NCBI RefSeq assembly: GCF_004216895.1
Contig: NZ_SGXE01000002.1
Coordinates: 930,001 to 994,000 of the forward strand
Reading direction: 5' to 3'
DNA: 64,000 nt
DNA from: Aquimarina brevivitae
Lineage (GTDB): Bacteria > Bacteroidota > Bacteroidia > Flavobacteriales > Flavobacteriaceae
The translations under genes were made by a program, and so were the position numbers. Under the pieces are notes generated by a model, which ran no database searches, had not been told where the DNA came from, and saw only the letters and a list, made by a program, of their open reading frames with translations. Of this stretch, positions 34,967 to 43,410 are shown in pieces. Position 1 is the first letter of the stretch. Each line of letters begins with the position of its first letter.

Positions 34967-35584
34967 ATGAAATTAATTACGAAAGTTATCGCTCTGGCTT
35001 TTTTGACCGTATTCCTTAGTTGTCAAAATGAACCAGAAGAACTTTTTGAAGACGATGCCATAACCAATGACAATAGCACAACCGCTTTAGAAAAAAATTA
35101 TCTTGACATTAATATCGTTTGTTCTGTTGAGGGGATTCCACCCGGTTGGAATGTGGATGAATACATCAACTCTCCAAATTGTCCGAATTACAACCTATTT
35201 TTTGGCAGATATAATGCCGCCATTATTTCTAGAGATGGAACGCCAAAAATAAATAGAGCAGGTGCTGGTTGTCAGGATAACTATTGTATTTGGATTGTAG
35301 GAGAAAACTTCGAATCTAATGCGTATGTAGATATTAGAACTACAACAGGTTCAAGCATCATAGGTACCTATCGTGGATCCAATAGAACGCTGACGACTAA
35401 TGCACAAGGACAACAAGTGATTACTTTACGTTTGGGGTCTGCATATGAAAGAAGTCAATTTGCAAGTCGCGGATTACGAATTTGGGTAGTGAATCCACAA
35501 GCCAGAAAGTGGGCTGACGGTAGAACCGTAAGAAGACCAGGAGATATCATAATCGACCCTCCTTGCAATCCTATCTGTCCATAA
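34967..35584 (+). CDS. Lipoprotein of unknown function, Cys-rich (205 aa)
   Basis: A lipobox (LTVFLSCQNEP, Cys at about 20) is followed by an acidic linker typical of surface-exposed Bacteroidota lipoproteins. The remaining part is beta-rich with several cysteines (DINIVCSVEG, NSPNCPNY, GAGCQDNYCIWIVGENF) and ends in DPPCNPICP. The segment GENFESNAYVDIRTTTGSS looks like an IPT- or immunoglobulin-like strand pair, but no known domain was recognised with confidence. It lies between the T9SS cargo gene and the double-glycine peptide gene. Six mature cysteines suggest disulfides. Confidence 0.7.
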   Translation: MKLITKVIALAFLTVFLSCQNEPEELFEDDAITNDNSTTALEKNYLDINIVCSVEGIPPGWNVDEYINSPNCPNYNLFFGRYNAAIISRDGTPKINRAGAGCQDNYCIWIVGENFESNAYVDIRTTTGSSIIGTYRGSNRTLTTNAQGQQVITLRLGSAYERSQFASRGLRIWVVNPQARKWADGRTVRRPGDIIIDPPCNPICP

Positions 35585-35653
35585 AACGAAAATTAGATAA
35601 TGATCTAATGTCTAGTACATTCATTATTAAACTAGTGAAAATTTATAATACTT

Positions 35654-35686
35654 GGCGGAAACCGAAAAGCCATTGAAAGAGTAGGT
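35654..35686 (+). promoter_or_regulatory. Conserved 33-base 5' leader element, copy 2
   Basis: This copy matches the element at 4669-4701 at 28 of 33 positions, including the unbroken blocks AACCGAAAAGCC and AGAGTAGGT. It ends 19 bases before the ATG of the double-glycine peptide. The same position relative to a short exported product in both places suggests shared control. Confidence 0.6.
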
Positions 35687-35705
35687 AACATAAACACAAA
35701 AACTC

Positions 35706-35867
35706 ATGTTAAATAACATTTTAAAATTAGAGGGAGTACAAAAATTAAATCAAGAGGCTAAAAAAGCCGTAAAAGGTGGAACTGATTACGGAAATTTTGA
35801 AACTTGCTTAAGATTGTGTGGAGGTAGTTGTACACTTTCAGGAAGATGTTTCCTTATGGAAAGATAA
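35706..35867 (+). CDS. Double-glycine leader peptide with four-cysteine core (53 aa)
   Basis: This short gene codes for 53 residues. The leader (MLNNILKLEGVQKLNQEAKK, then AVKGG) is the Bacteroidota type of ComC/bacteriocin-like double-glycine leader. The predicted 28-residue core holds four cysteines (TCLRLCGGSCTLSGRCFL), suited to disulfides or a modified peptide. Cleavage and export would need a C39-peptidase ABC transporter, and none is in the window. It is the last gene of the run behind the second TPR-AraC regulator and has the 33-base leader element in front. A strong terminator follows 24 bases after the stop. Confidence 0.78.
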   Translation: MLNNILKLEGVQKLNQEAKKAVKGGTDYGNFETCLRLCGGSCTLSGRCFLMER

Positions 35868-35890
35868 ATCGTATATATTCCAACAAGGAA

Positions 35891-35919
35891 TAAAGGGCTG
35901 CCTGTTAGGCAGCCCTTTA
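35891..35919. terminator. Bidirectional intrinsic terminator
   Basis: AAAGGGCTGCC (35892-35902) pairs with GGCAGCCCTTT (35908-35918) across the loop TGTTA, with a T/A closing pair. It lies between the peptide gene (plus) and the M24 peptidase gene (minus) and can serve both; T-rich sequence follows on the plus strand. Confidence 0.85.
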
Positions 35920-35924
35920 TTGTT

Positions 35925-37268
35925 TTAGTTTGTTCTTGGTATCGTAAGTAGCGAGGTTTGTCGACCATCAACATAACTAAAGCCATCTGCACCCCAAAAT
36001 CCTGCTTCCTCAAGCATAATTCTAATATTTTTATTCCACTCTGCTAGGTTTACGGTGTTATTGAGTTCAATAGCATACACCGTATTTTCAAATAATGGAT
36101 AATCACCATTAACCGGTACTCCACCTTGCGCATCCCACATACCAATTGTCGGACCCGAAGAGTGTCCATAAAGGCCTAAAGGATGTGTATATATTGAAGG
36201 CTGTAATCCTGCTGCCTTCCCCTCTGCCAAAGAGGCTAATAATATTTGATTCCCTGTTTTACCAGTTTTAAAGTTAGCTGTTAAAATATCTTGCACCTTA
36301 TTCCCTGACTTGAAGGCTTCTTGTAAAAATACTGGAGGCGCACTCTCATTATCCTTTAAAATGTACGCATGTTGCTGACAATCGGTATTTAAACGTAAGT
36401 AGGTGATCCCAAAATCGCAATGAATTAAATCTCCTTTCTGGATAATTTTCTTGTCTGGGCGGTTAGAAAATGACACAATATGACTCTCTAATTCCTCGCC
36501 TGCACGTTGGATATCAACAGTGGGATGAAACCAGGTTTTGAGTCCCAAATCACTTACTTTTTGCATAAAAAACCACTCTACATCATCACTAGTAGTAATG
36601 CCTGGCTTAATAACCTTATTGCTAAAAGCTTCTGCAATGATATCATGTGTGATTTTAACCAAATTTTTATACAACTCCATTTCCTGCTCAGTTCGAGTTT
36701 CTATCCAGGCAATGCCTAGTTTTTCTGCAGAAGTTACTTTAGGTTTATACGCTTCTGGAAGCACCTCCATAAAAGCTTCATAATCTGTTTTTACCATCCC
36801 ATCTGCAATTCCGAAGTTCAAGGAGTAGTTGAGCCCGATTTTATTCGGGTTTCGCTCTTTTATGATGTCCACTAAGGCTTTCCATTGATCGGGTTGTTTC
36901 TCTTTATCCCAGGCTGAAGTTATATTTTTGCCAACATTATAGCGAGCCACCGCTAGTCGTTCAATTGTGTTTTCTTCTTTATTTCTATAAAACACAAGTA
37001 TGGTTCTTCTTCTGGCATTGATCCAATTAGCGGGCAGCATAGTTCTTAGAATAGGATCTTCGTTATACTCTCTAGAAATGAGTATCCACATATCAAACCC
37101 TGTTCTATCCATTAATTTTGGTAATAAATTGGTAAAACGGTTGTTCAATACACTATCGATAACCACTGCGCGTTGCCGTATGGGCAAAATATCATATTGC
37201 GCAGATAAGGATTGAAAACAAAAAAGTGAAACGATAAGCAATTTAAAAATGGTATTCATTTTAGTCAT
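35925..37268 (-). CDS. M24 family metallopeptidase, Xaa-Pro aminopeptidase-like, exported (447 aa)
   Basis: A signal peptide (FKLLIVSLFCFQSLSAQ) marks an exported enzyme. The pita-bread fold metal ligands are in place: Asp in IHCDFGITY and the second Asp 11 residues later in LNTDCQQ, His in THPLGLYGHSSG, Glu in VYAIELNNTV, and a last Glu in MLEEAGFW. It should remove residues before proline or process peptides in the periplasm. The ATG at 37268 follows directly on the stop of the upstream gene; ATG 37259 is an alternative. The two genes are therefore translationally coupled. Confidence 0.87.
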   Translation of the reverse strand: MTKMNTIFKLLIVSLFCFQSLSAQYDILPIRQRAVVIDSVLNNRFTNLLPKLMDRTGFDMWILISREYNEDPILRTMLPANWINARRRTILVFYRNKEENTIERLAVARYNVGKNITSAWDKEKQPDQWKALVDIIKERNPNKIGLNYSLNFGIADGMVKTDYEAFMEVLPEAYKPKVTSAEKLGIAWIETRTEQEMELYKNLVKITHDIIAEAFSNKVIKPGITTSDDVEWFFMQKVSDLGLKTWFHPTVDIQRAGEELESHIVSFSNRPDKKIIQKGDLIHCDFGITYLRLNTDCQQHAYILKDNESAPPVFLQEAFKSGNKVQDILTANFKTGKTGNQILLASLAEGKAAGLQPSIYTHPLGLYGHSSGPTIGMWDAQGGVPVNGDYPLFENTVYAIELNNTVNLAEWNKNIRIMLEEAGFWGADGFSYVDGRQTSLLTIPRTN

Positions 37269-39503
37269 TTAAATAGTAAATTTTGCAAATAATTCTGAAC
37301 CAGAGACTCTACCTAAGTTGATATGGTATGTATCCATTTTTTCATCAGAATTGTTGTAATTAGTATAAACTTTAATTCTTAAAAATTTGGGATTTTCATA
37401 ATCTATTGTTTCAGTAATTGGAAGGATCAGGTTTAAAAACCAGGTGCCTTTTTCGGTAGCTGAAAGTACAAATTCTTCAGAAGTAATGCCTTCTTTTAGT
37501 TCATTTAATAAAGTTTTTTGATTCTCTTCAGTAGTATGTGTCAGTATAAAATAGTTTTTGTTAGGATTTATATACTGCAATTTATAATTGGTTTGTGGGT
37601 GCGAAAATTCAATTATTATTCTTAAGTCTTGAGGGGTTGTATAAAAAAGAGATTTCGGTATTCCGTTTAGATTCCAGCTGTTATCTCGTTTTTTTAGCAA
37701 TGCCTTGAAATCATTCCTAATTTGATTTTGTAATCCTTCAAAACTTTCTATCGCATTTATTTTATTTGTGGTTATTGCTTTAAATAGTTTCAATGCTTCA
37801 GGATAATTTTTGGCAGTAGCGTAGCAATTCGCTAAATCCAGATAGGTTTGAGCTAAAGTAGGTGCTTTATCAATAATTTTTTTATAGGTTTCCTGTGCTA
37901 ATTCATAAACTTGATGTTGTTCTAACTTGAAGGCTACTATTTTTAAAATAGAGGTATCCTCAGGAAATAAGGCAATCAAGTTCGTCAATGCGTTTGTACC
38001 TTTTTGCTTTGCCCCTTGTTCAAAAAAGTAATCTGCACTTTCAGTAAAAAAAGATATCGTATTGAGATGTTGTGGAACTTGTTCCACAAAATAAGAATAA
38101 GCAAGGTCAATACTACTATAGGAAGCTAATACACTTTGATAAGGGGAGTTAAAAGGTTTAGCTACTACTAAAGGTTTAGTGTAGGTTTTGTAGTCAATTT
38201 GTAGCTCTTTTTCCACTATAGGTTTATCAAGGACCTTTGAAGTACCTGTTTTAGTTTTAATCAGTACTACACCACTATTCCCTTCTGAACCATATCTATT
38301 GGTAGCCGCCAAACCTTTTAAAACTGATATTGAAGCAATATTATTAGGATCTATCAAATCCATGGGCGAAGTGTTGCCTGGTCTGCTACGAGGAAGCGGT
38401 ATTCCATCTATAATAAACAAAGGATGATTGGTCAGCGTAAATGAATCGAAACCTCTAATAATCATTTGGCCTGGATCATTGCCTCCTCCCATTTGTACGC
38501 CCGCAAATTTTCCGGCCATAGCCTCTCCTAGGTTCACTTCATCTGCACTAATAGCTTCACTGGATATTTGCTGTACGTCATATCCTAAGGAGCTTTTGTC
38601 AACGACTTTATCGCCTATAAGCACATTATTAGCAGTTGTCTTTACTTCGGATTTAATAAAAACAGTTTCTAAGGTAGTGTCAGTATCGACTAACGCAACA
38701 TTTATTGTTTTTTCGTTGTTTAAAATAATTGTAGAGGTCTTTTTTCCATTATACTGATAAACGATCTCATCACCGGCCTGTGCTTCTATAGTATACTTGC
38801 CCTGATCATTACTAAGAGTAGCTATATTTTTTTTAGGTATACTTATTTTGGCATTTAAAAGAGGTTCATCATTGCTATATACAAAGCCTGAAATTAGTTG
38901 ATTAGTAGTACTCTTATCTTTGACGAATTGTAATCTCGGCAAAGTCTTTTTTTCTTGTAGTGCTTGTACCGTTTTTGGAATGTCCACCTCTGTAAGGTTT
39001 GCGTAGTATCCTCCGCTATAAAAAGCCAGTTCATATAATAGGCGGATATTCGGTTTTTTACTACTAGCAAGTGCAACAATTCGGGGAGCGTATAAATCAA
39101 CATCTATTTCCCCTAAATATGCAGCAGCACTACTAAATAGCATTAATTCATCAACGCTATGATCCGTTTTGATCAACTTATAGTTCGCCACTCCATCATA
39201 GGTAACATTACTTAAAATAGCTTTAAGTACATCCCAATCAGAACTTTTGATCATCATATCCTTCTCGGATATTATGTGCGTATTAAAAATTATAAGTTTT
39301 ACTTTTGAATTAGGATATCTATTGAAATAATTATCCAAAAAATCAAATTCCTTTTGATGGTCATTAGTATGCTGCGCTCTTGAAGCATCCCAATAAATTA
39401 CAATGTTCTTAAAATTATAATTTTCAGTAACCGTAGATCCTTTTAGCATACAAAAGGAAAAACAAACCAGTAATATACTTATGAAAGTACGCCCCATTGC
39501 CAA
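37269..39503 (-). CDS. Plug-domain protein without a barrel: vWA-like, carboxypeptidase-like, TonB plug, TPR and DUF2135-like parts (744 aa)
   Basis: After a signal peptide (TFISILLVCFSFCMLKGS), residues 30-200 look like a degenerate von Willebrand A fold (NIVIYWDASRAQ). A carboxypeptidase-like sandwich follows (ISGFVYSNDEPLLNAKISI), then a SusC-type plug (DEVNLGEAMAGKFAGVQMGG, RGFDSFTLTNHPLFIIDGIP, ISVLKGLAATNRYGSEG). Instead of a barrel there are TPR-like helices (TYLDLANCYATAKNYPEALK) and a C-terminal part like DUF2135/YfaP (TPQDLRIIIEFSH, SEEFVLSATEKGTWFLNL). A barrel-less plug cannot transport by itself. It may be a periplasmic or surface scaffold. It is coupled to the M24 peptidase gene. 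Confidence 0.75.
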   Translation of the reverse strand: MAMGRTFISILLVCFSFCMLKGSTVTENYNFKNIVIYWDASRAQHTNDHQKEFDFLDNYFNRYPNSKVKLIIFNTHIISEKDMMIKSSDWDVLKAILSNVTYDGVANYKLIKTDHSVDELMLFSSAAAYLGEIDVDLYAPRIVALASSKKPNIRLLYELAFYSGGYYANLTEVDIPKTVQALQEKKTLPRLQFVKDKSTTNQLISGFVYSNDEPLLNAKISIPKKNIATLSNDQGKYTIEAQAGDEIVYQYNGKKTSTIILNNEKTINVALVDTDTTLETVFIKSEVKTTANNVLIGDKVVDKSSLGYDVQQISSEAISADEVNLGEAMAGKFAGVQMGGGNDPGQMIIRGFDSFTLTNHPLFIIDGIPLPRSRPGNTSPMDLIDPNNIASISVLKGLAATNRYGSEGNSGVVLIKTKTGTSKVLDKPIVEKELQIDYKTYTKPLVVAKPFNSPYQSVLASYSSIDLAYSYFVEQVPQHLNTISFFTESADYFFEQGAKQKGTNALTNLIALFPEDTSILKIVAFKLEQHQVYELAQETYKKIIDKAPTLAQTYLDLANCYATAKNYPEALKLFKAITTNKINAIESFEGLQNQIRNDFKALLKKRDNSWNLNGIPKSLFYTTPQDLRIIIEFSHPQTNYKLQYINPNKNYFILTHTTEENQKTLLNELKEGITSEEFVLSATEKGTWFLNLILPITETIDYENPKFLRIKVYTNYNNSDEKMDTYHINLGRVSGSELFAKFTI

Positions 39504-39550
39504 GTTATTTATAGGAAAGATATAAAAACTTAGGAATATGTTTTTAAAAA

Positions 39551-40648
39551 TCAGTTGATGAATTCCAAAGTTTTGGTTCTTTGAATTTTTCCAGTTGGGG
39601 TTTCTATAAATTGTGGTAAGAAATAAATTTCCTTTGGCACCTCATATTTTGCTAAGGAATCCTCTTTGCGAATCGCTTTTTGCAGTTCTTTTTTTATTTC
39701 GGGATCGTAATCGCATTCAATAATTAAAATTAGCCTTTCTCCTAAAGAATCGTCGGGTTGACTGGTGATAAAAAATCGATGCGGAATAAGTAATTGTAGT
39801 TTACTTTCTATGGTTTCAGGAAAAAGTTTTACCCCTCCACTATTCACTACATTGTCATACCTTCCCTTCCATAAAAACTTTTTGTACGTTTTTAACTCCA
39901 CAACATCGTTTGTTTGAATAGGATGTTTTGCTAATTCAGGAGCTTTAATACGTAAACAATTTCTATCATCCACACTAAGGGTTATATTAGGTAAGGCTTT
40001 AAAATATTTTTTTACTTCTTTCTTCTTTGGGTTGATTCGGCGAGCAGCAATATGAGAAACGGTTTCCGTCATCCCATAGGTCTCATATACTTTAGTGGCA
40101 ATGCCTTGTACTAATTGCTTAAGATTTTCTGAAATAACACCACCACCTACAATCAGCTTTTTGATTAAGTGAAGTCTATTTAGAGAATTATCCAACTGGA
40201 GAGGTACCAGTGCACAAAAATCATATTGTTTGTACACATTATCTAATGGATTGGTTTTTGGAGGAGCTAGATCCAGTTTCCACCCCAACGTCATTGCACG
40301 TACCAACATCATTTTACCTGCAATATAGGTTGCGGATAAGCATAATAAAGCCGAAGTCCCCTCTTCTACCTTAAAAAAACGACCTGTGGCCCTAGCACTA
40401 TGAATCATATGTTTTTTTAAGATCTCGATTTTTTTGGGGTCTCCTGTGGACCCAGAGGTTTTGGCAACCACATACTCCTTATCATCTAACCACTCTAAAA
40501 TGAATTCAGCTACATCTTGTTCATACGGTTCTCCTACTTGTTTTAAATCCGTCACATATGCTTGCAAGGACGCTGAAGTAAAAGATCTCCCGTTTAATGT
40601 AAACTTATGATGTATGTACTGTTGTATAGGTGTATCCACAATTGACAT
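39551..40648 (-). CDS. menE: O-succinylbenzoate-CoA ligase MenE-like AMP-binding enzyme (365 aa)
   Basis: ANL-superfamily motifs are seen: AKTSGSTGDPKKIEILK (P-loop), YETYGMTETVSHIA, KGRYDNVVNSGG and the catalytic lysine region TPTGKIQRTKTLEF. The protein is short for the family, as MenE proteins of Flavobacteria are. It would make o-succinylbenzoyl-CoA in menaquinone synthesis, in line with menC and menA in the same run. The in-frame ATG at 40678 is possible, but ATG 40648 (MSIVDTPIQQY) is the likelier start. It is the last gene of the minus-strand menaquinone cluster. Confidence 0.87.
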   Translation of the reverse strand: MSIVDTPIQQYIHHKFTLNGRSFTSASLQAYVTDLKQVGEPYEQDVAEFILEWLDDKEYVVAKTSGSTGDPKKIEILKKHMIHSARATGRFFKVEEGTSALLCLSATYIAGKMMLVRAMTLGWKLDLAPPKTNPLDNVYKQYDFCALVPLQLDNSLNRLHLIKKLIVGGGVISENLKQLVQGIATKVYETYGMTETVSHIAARRINPKKKEVKKYFKALPNITLSVDDRNCLRIKAPELAKHPIQTNDVVELKTYKKFLWKGRYDNVVNSGGVKLFPETIESKLQLLIPHRFFITSQPDDSLGERLILIIECDYDPEIKKELQKAIRKEDSLAKYEVPKEIYFLPQFIETPTGKIQRTKTLEFIN

Positions 40649-40721
40649 ATTCAAATATCCATGTTCTAAAATAGTCAAAAGTTAACTTGGTGTAAAATAA
40701 TTATTATGAATTAGAAGAATT

Positions 40722-41633
40722 TTACTCTTCTAAAACACCTTGTGGTTCTTCTTCAACCTTGCCCAAAAGCTTCTCTTTCCAATTGCTCCATTTGTATTTT
40801 TTGGCTAAGACAATTAGGAAAATTGGGTAGATTACCAAAACGGGAAATAATAAATCTAAACCAATACCTGGTTCGCCCGTGTAGATTAAGATTGAATCTG
40901 TCTGAAATGCTGTCCAAGTTGCAGTGACAAGTAATGCCTGGAAAAAATTATTAGCCGCATGAAAACCAAGAGCTAATTCTAAACCTTCGTCCATTAAGGT
41001 TATAATACCTAGAAACAAACCGGTACCAATATAGTAAACCATAATAATTAAGCCTAGCTTAGTAACTTCTGGATTTCCTAAGTGCATAAGTCCAAAAATA
41101 CAGGATGTAATTAGCAAAGGAATCCATCTGTTTTTTACTGCTAATCCAATACCTTGCATCATATAACCTCTGAACATATATTCCTCAAAACTGGTTTGGA
41201 TCGGGATTAGGATTAAGGCAGTTATAAATAATAATATAAATGATTTGACGTTAAAATTAATCTGATAGTCTTCAGGAGAAAGATAATATCCTATGATTGT
41301 TGATATTATAATAAACAGTCCATAGACACCGAAGGTAAAAAAAACTCTTTTCCAATCAATTTTTTTTCTAGAAGTGGTTAATGATCTTATACTTTGTTGA
41401 TGCACAAATTTAACCCAGAATAATAGTCCTCCAAAGAAAGCTACGAAAGGCGCTAAAACCACGATAAAGGTGATAGGTTTACCAAGGTTTTTTACCATAA
41501 TTTGCATTTGCTGTTCCACATCGACTCCAGATGATAATAAATAATTAAAGAGCATTAGTAGCAAAAATCCTACCGGCGGGAGTATATACTTCCACATACC
41601 TAATTCACCTTTTCTTCCTTGTTCTATATACAT
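40722..41633 (-). CDS. CPBP family intramembrane metalloprotease in the menaquinone cluster (303 aa)
   Basis: Eight or so membrane helices contain the CPBP motifs TSFEEYMFRGYMMQ (Glu-Glu, Arg), IFGLMHLGNPE (His) and GFHAANNFFQALL (His, Asn). The protein is a membrane-embedded protease of unknown substrate. It lies between menC (9 bp) and menE (73 bp) on the same strand, an arrangement seen in other Flavobacteriaceae, so it may be co-regulated with quinone synthesis without being part of the pathway. The C-terminus is acidic (KVEEEPQGVLEE). Confidence 0.87.
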   Translation of the reverse strand: MYIEQGRKGELGMWKYILPPVGFLLLMLFNYLLSSGVDVEQQMQIMVKNLGKPITFIVVLAPFVAFFGGLLFWVKFVHQQSIRSLTTSRKKIDWKRVFFTFGVYGLFIIISTIIGYYLSPEDYQINFNVKSFILLFITALILIPIQTSFEEYMFRGYMMQGIGLAVKNRWIPLLITSCIFGLMHLGNPEVTKLGLIIMVYYIGTGLFLGIITLMDEGLELALGFHAANNFFQALLVTATWTAFQTDSILIYTGEPGIGLDLLFPVLVIYPIFLIVLAKKYKWSNWKEKLLGKVEEEPQGVLEE

Positions 41634-41642
41634 CGATTTACT

Positions 41643-42686
41643 TTATTTTGTTATAAAATTAATAGTCCACTCTATTTCTGGGTTGTAATTCAATTCCCCA
41701 TTATTAACCACTAACGGAGCTTTAAAATTATTGGTATATAAGCCTCCAGTACCTAACCCTTGCGGCATTGGATTATTAAATGTGTACGTAAACTGTGCTA
41801 TCGCATTCAATCCAATATTACTTTCCAACGCACTGGTGATCCACCAACCGATACCTAATTGCTCTGCCAATTGAATCCATTCCTTAGTTCCGCTGAACCC
41901 TCCTACTAAACTTGGTTTAAGTATGATAAACTGTGGTTGTATAGTTAGTAGTAATTTTTCTTTTTCTGTTACATCAAATACACCAATTAATTCTTCATCC
42001 AGTGCAATTGGCAAAGGTGTTTGTTTACATAAGTCCGCCATTGCCTTTAGTTGTCCTTGACGTATGGGTTGCTCAATACTATGAAGATCTATTGTCGCCA
42101 ATCGTTTCAATTTAGCTAAGGCATCTGTGGCAGAAAAAGCACCATTGGCGTCCACCCTAAGCTCTATATCTGTTGCAGAAAAAGTTGACCTAATGGATGC
42201 TAATAACTTAAACTCTTCCTCAAAATCAATAGCCCCAATTTTCATTTTTATACAATCAAAGCCCTGTGCCAATTTTTCTTCTATTTGGCTTTTCATAAAA
42301 TCTGGATCTCCCATCCAAATGAGTCCATTAATCGGTATAGCAGCCTTACCACTAGTAAAATCTGAAGGGAACAAGTCGAAACCAGTACTGCTTTCTAGGG
42401 ACGCAAAAGCTGTTTCTATTCCAAATTGAATACTAGGAAACTCTTTTGTTGCTGCTAATAATTCAGTAAGTCCCGATTCAATGTTTTGACATACCCATCG
42501 CAATTTCGCTTCATAATCCGGGCGGTCATCAACGCTTAATCCTCTTAAAATCCCGCATTCTCCTATTCCTTTTTTTGTTCCTTGCTCAATAACAATAATC
42601 CAGGTTTCTTTAGTCGTCATTACTCCTCTGGAAGTACCACTGGGTGTTTTAAAATTGAGTATATATTTATGATATGCTGCTCTCAT
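41643..42686 (-). CDS. menC: o-Succinylbenzoate synthase MenC (347 aa)
   Basis: This is an enolase-superfamily enzyme of the muconate-lactonising group. The first catalytic lysine is in FDCIKMKIGAI, the metal-binding Asp in IELRVDANGAF, the next in LHSIEQPIRQG, then PIALDEELIG, and the second lysine in FIILKPSLVGG. Family knowledge says it dehydrates SHCHC to o-succinylbenzoate in menaquinone synthesis. Start ATG 42686 overlaps the last base of the upstream MBL gene, so the two are coupled. The cluster with menA and menE supports the call over other enolase-family reactions. Confidence 0.9.
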   Translation of the reverse strand: MRAAYHKYILNFKTPSGTSRGVMTTKETWIIVIEQGTKKGIGECGILRGLSVDDRPDYEAKLRWVCQNIESGLTELLAATKEFPSIQFGIETAFASLESSTGFDLFPSDFTSGKAAIPINGLIWMGDPDFMKSQIEEKLAQGFDCIKMKIGAIDFEEEFKLLASIRSTFSATDIELRVDANGAFSATDALAKLKRLATIDLHSIEQPIRQGQLKAMADLCKQTPLPIALDEELIGVFDVTEKEKLLLTIQPQFIILKPSLVGGFSGTKEWIQLAEQLGIGWWITSALESNIGLNAIAQFTYTFNNPMPQGLGTGGLYTNNFKAPLVVNNGELNYNPEIEWTINFITK

Positions 42687-43366
42687 TATAACTCAATACT
42701 TTCTCCAATAGCTAATAACATCAGGTCTTTATCTTTTTCAAAAAATTTCTGTTTTGCTTCCTTATGATCAATTTCAATATATCCAAAAGTATCATAGTGA
42801 ACCCCTAATACTTTATCGCATTGTACAAAATCACTAGCAATAATTGCATCATCGACTCCCAGGGTAAAATTATCTCCTATAGGTAAAATAGCAAGATCCA
42901 ATTTGTACTGTAAGGGTATCAACTTCATATCCATAGTCAATGCGGTATCGCCTGCGATATAAATAGTTTTGTGCTCCCCTTGAATCACAAAGCCCCCGGG
43001 TTGTCCTCCATAAGAACCGTCAGGAAAACTACTTGTATGTATCGCATTGACGTATTTTACTTTTCCAAATTCAAAATCCCAAACCCCACCGTGGTTCATT
43101 GGATGTACTGCAAGACCCAAATTTTCATAATGGGTGGCGATTTCAAAATTAGAAACAATGGTGGCGTCATTTTTCTTTGCAATATATTCCGCGTCCAAAA
43201 TGTGATCCTGGTGCGCATGCGTAAGTAAAATATAGTCGGCTTCAATTTTGTCGATATCCACAGAGTCTTTAGCCAAAGGATTCTCAGTAATAAACGGATC
43301 GACAAGTATATTACATTCCGCAACTTCAATAAACAGCGTGTTTTGTCCAAAAAAAGTGATTTTCAT
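42686..43366 (-). CDS. UPF0173-like metal-dependent hydrolase, MBL fold (226 aa)
   Basis: The MBL metal motif is intact: YILLTHAHQDHILDAEY (HxHxDH). Later ligands appear in AIHTSSFPDGSYGG, TIYIAGDTALTMDM and DKVLGVHYDTFG. There is no signal peptide, so it is cytosolic. Proteins of this UPF0173 type have no firmly known substrate. The gene sits between menA and menC in a tight minus-strand run and overlaps menC by one base. Whether it serves the pathway, for example as a thioesterase on DHNA-CoA, is open; that idea is inference. Confidence 0.85.
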   Translation of the reverse strand: MKITFFGQNTLFIEVAECNILVDPFITENPLAKDSVDIDKIEADYILLTHAHQDHILDAEYIAKKNDATIVSNFEIATHYENLGLAVHPMNHGGVWDFEFGKVKYVNAIHTSSFPDGSYGGQPGGFVIQGEHKTIYIAGDTALTMDMKLIPLQYKLDLAILPIGDNFTLGVDDAIIASDFVQCDKVLGVHYDTFGYIEIDHKEAKQKFFEKDKDLMLLAIGESIEL

Positions 43367-43410
43367 GATGTAAGCCTTTATTAAAATACTATTGAACTCA
43401 ATGCCCTAAA

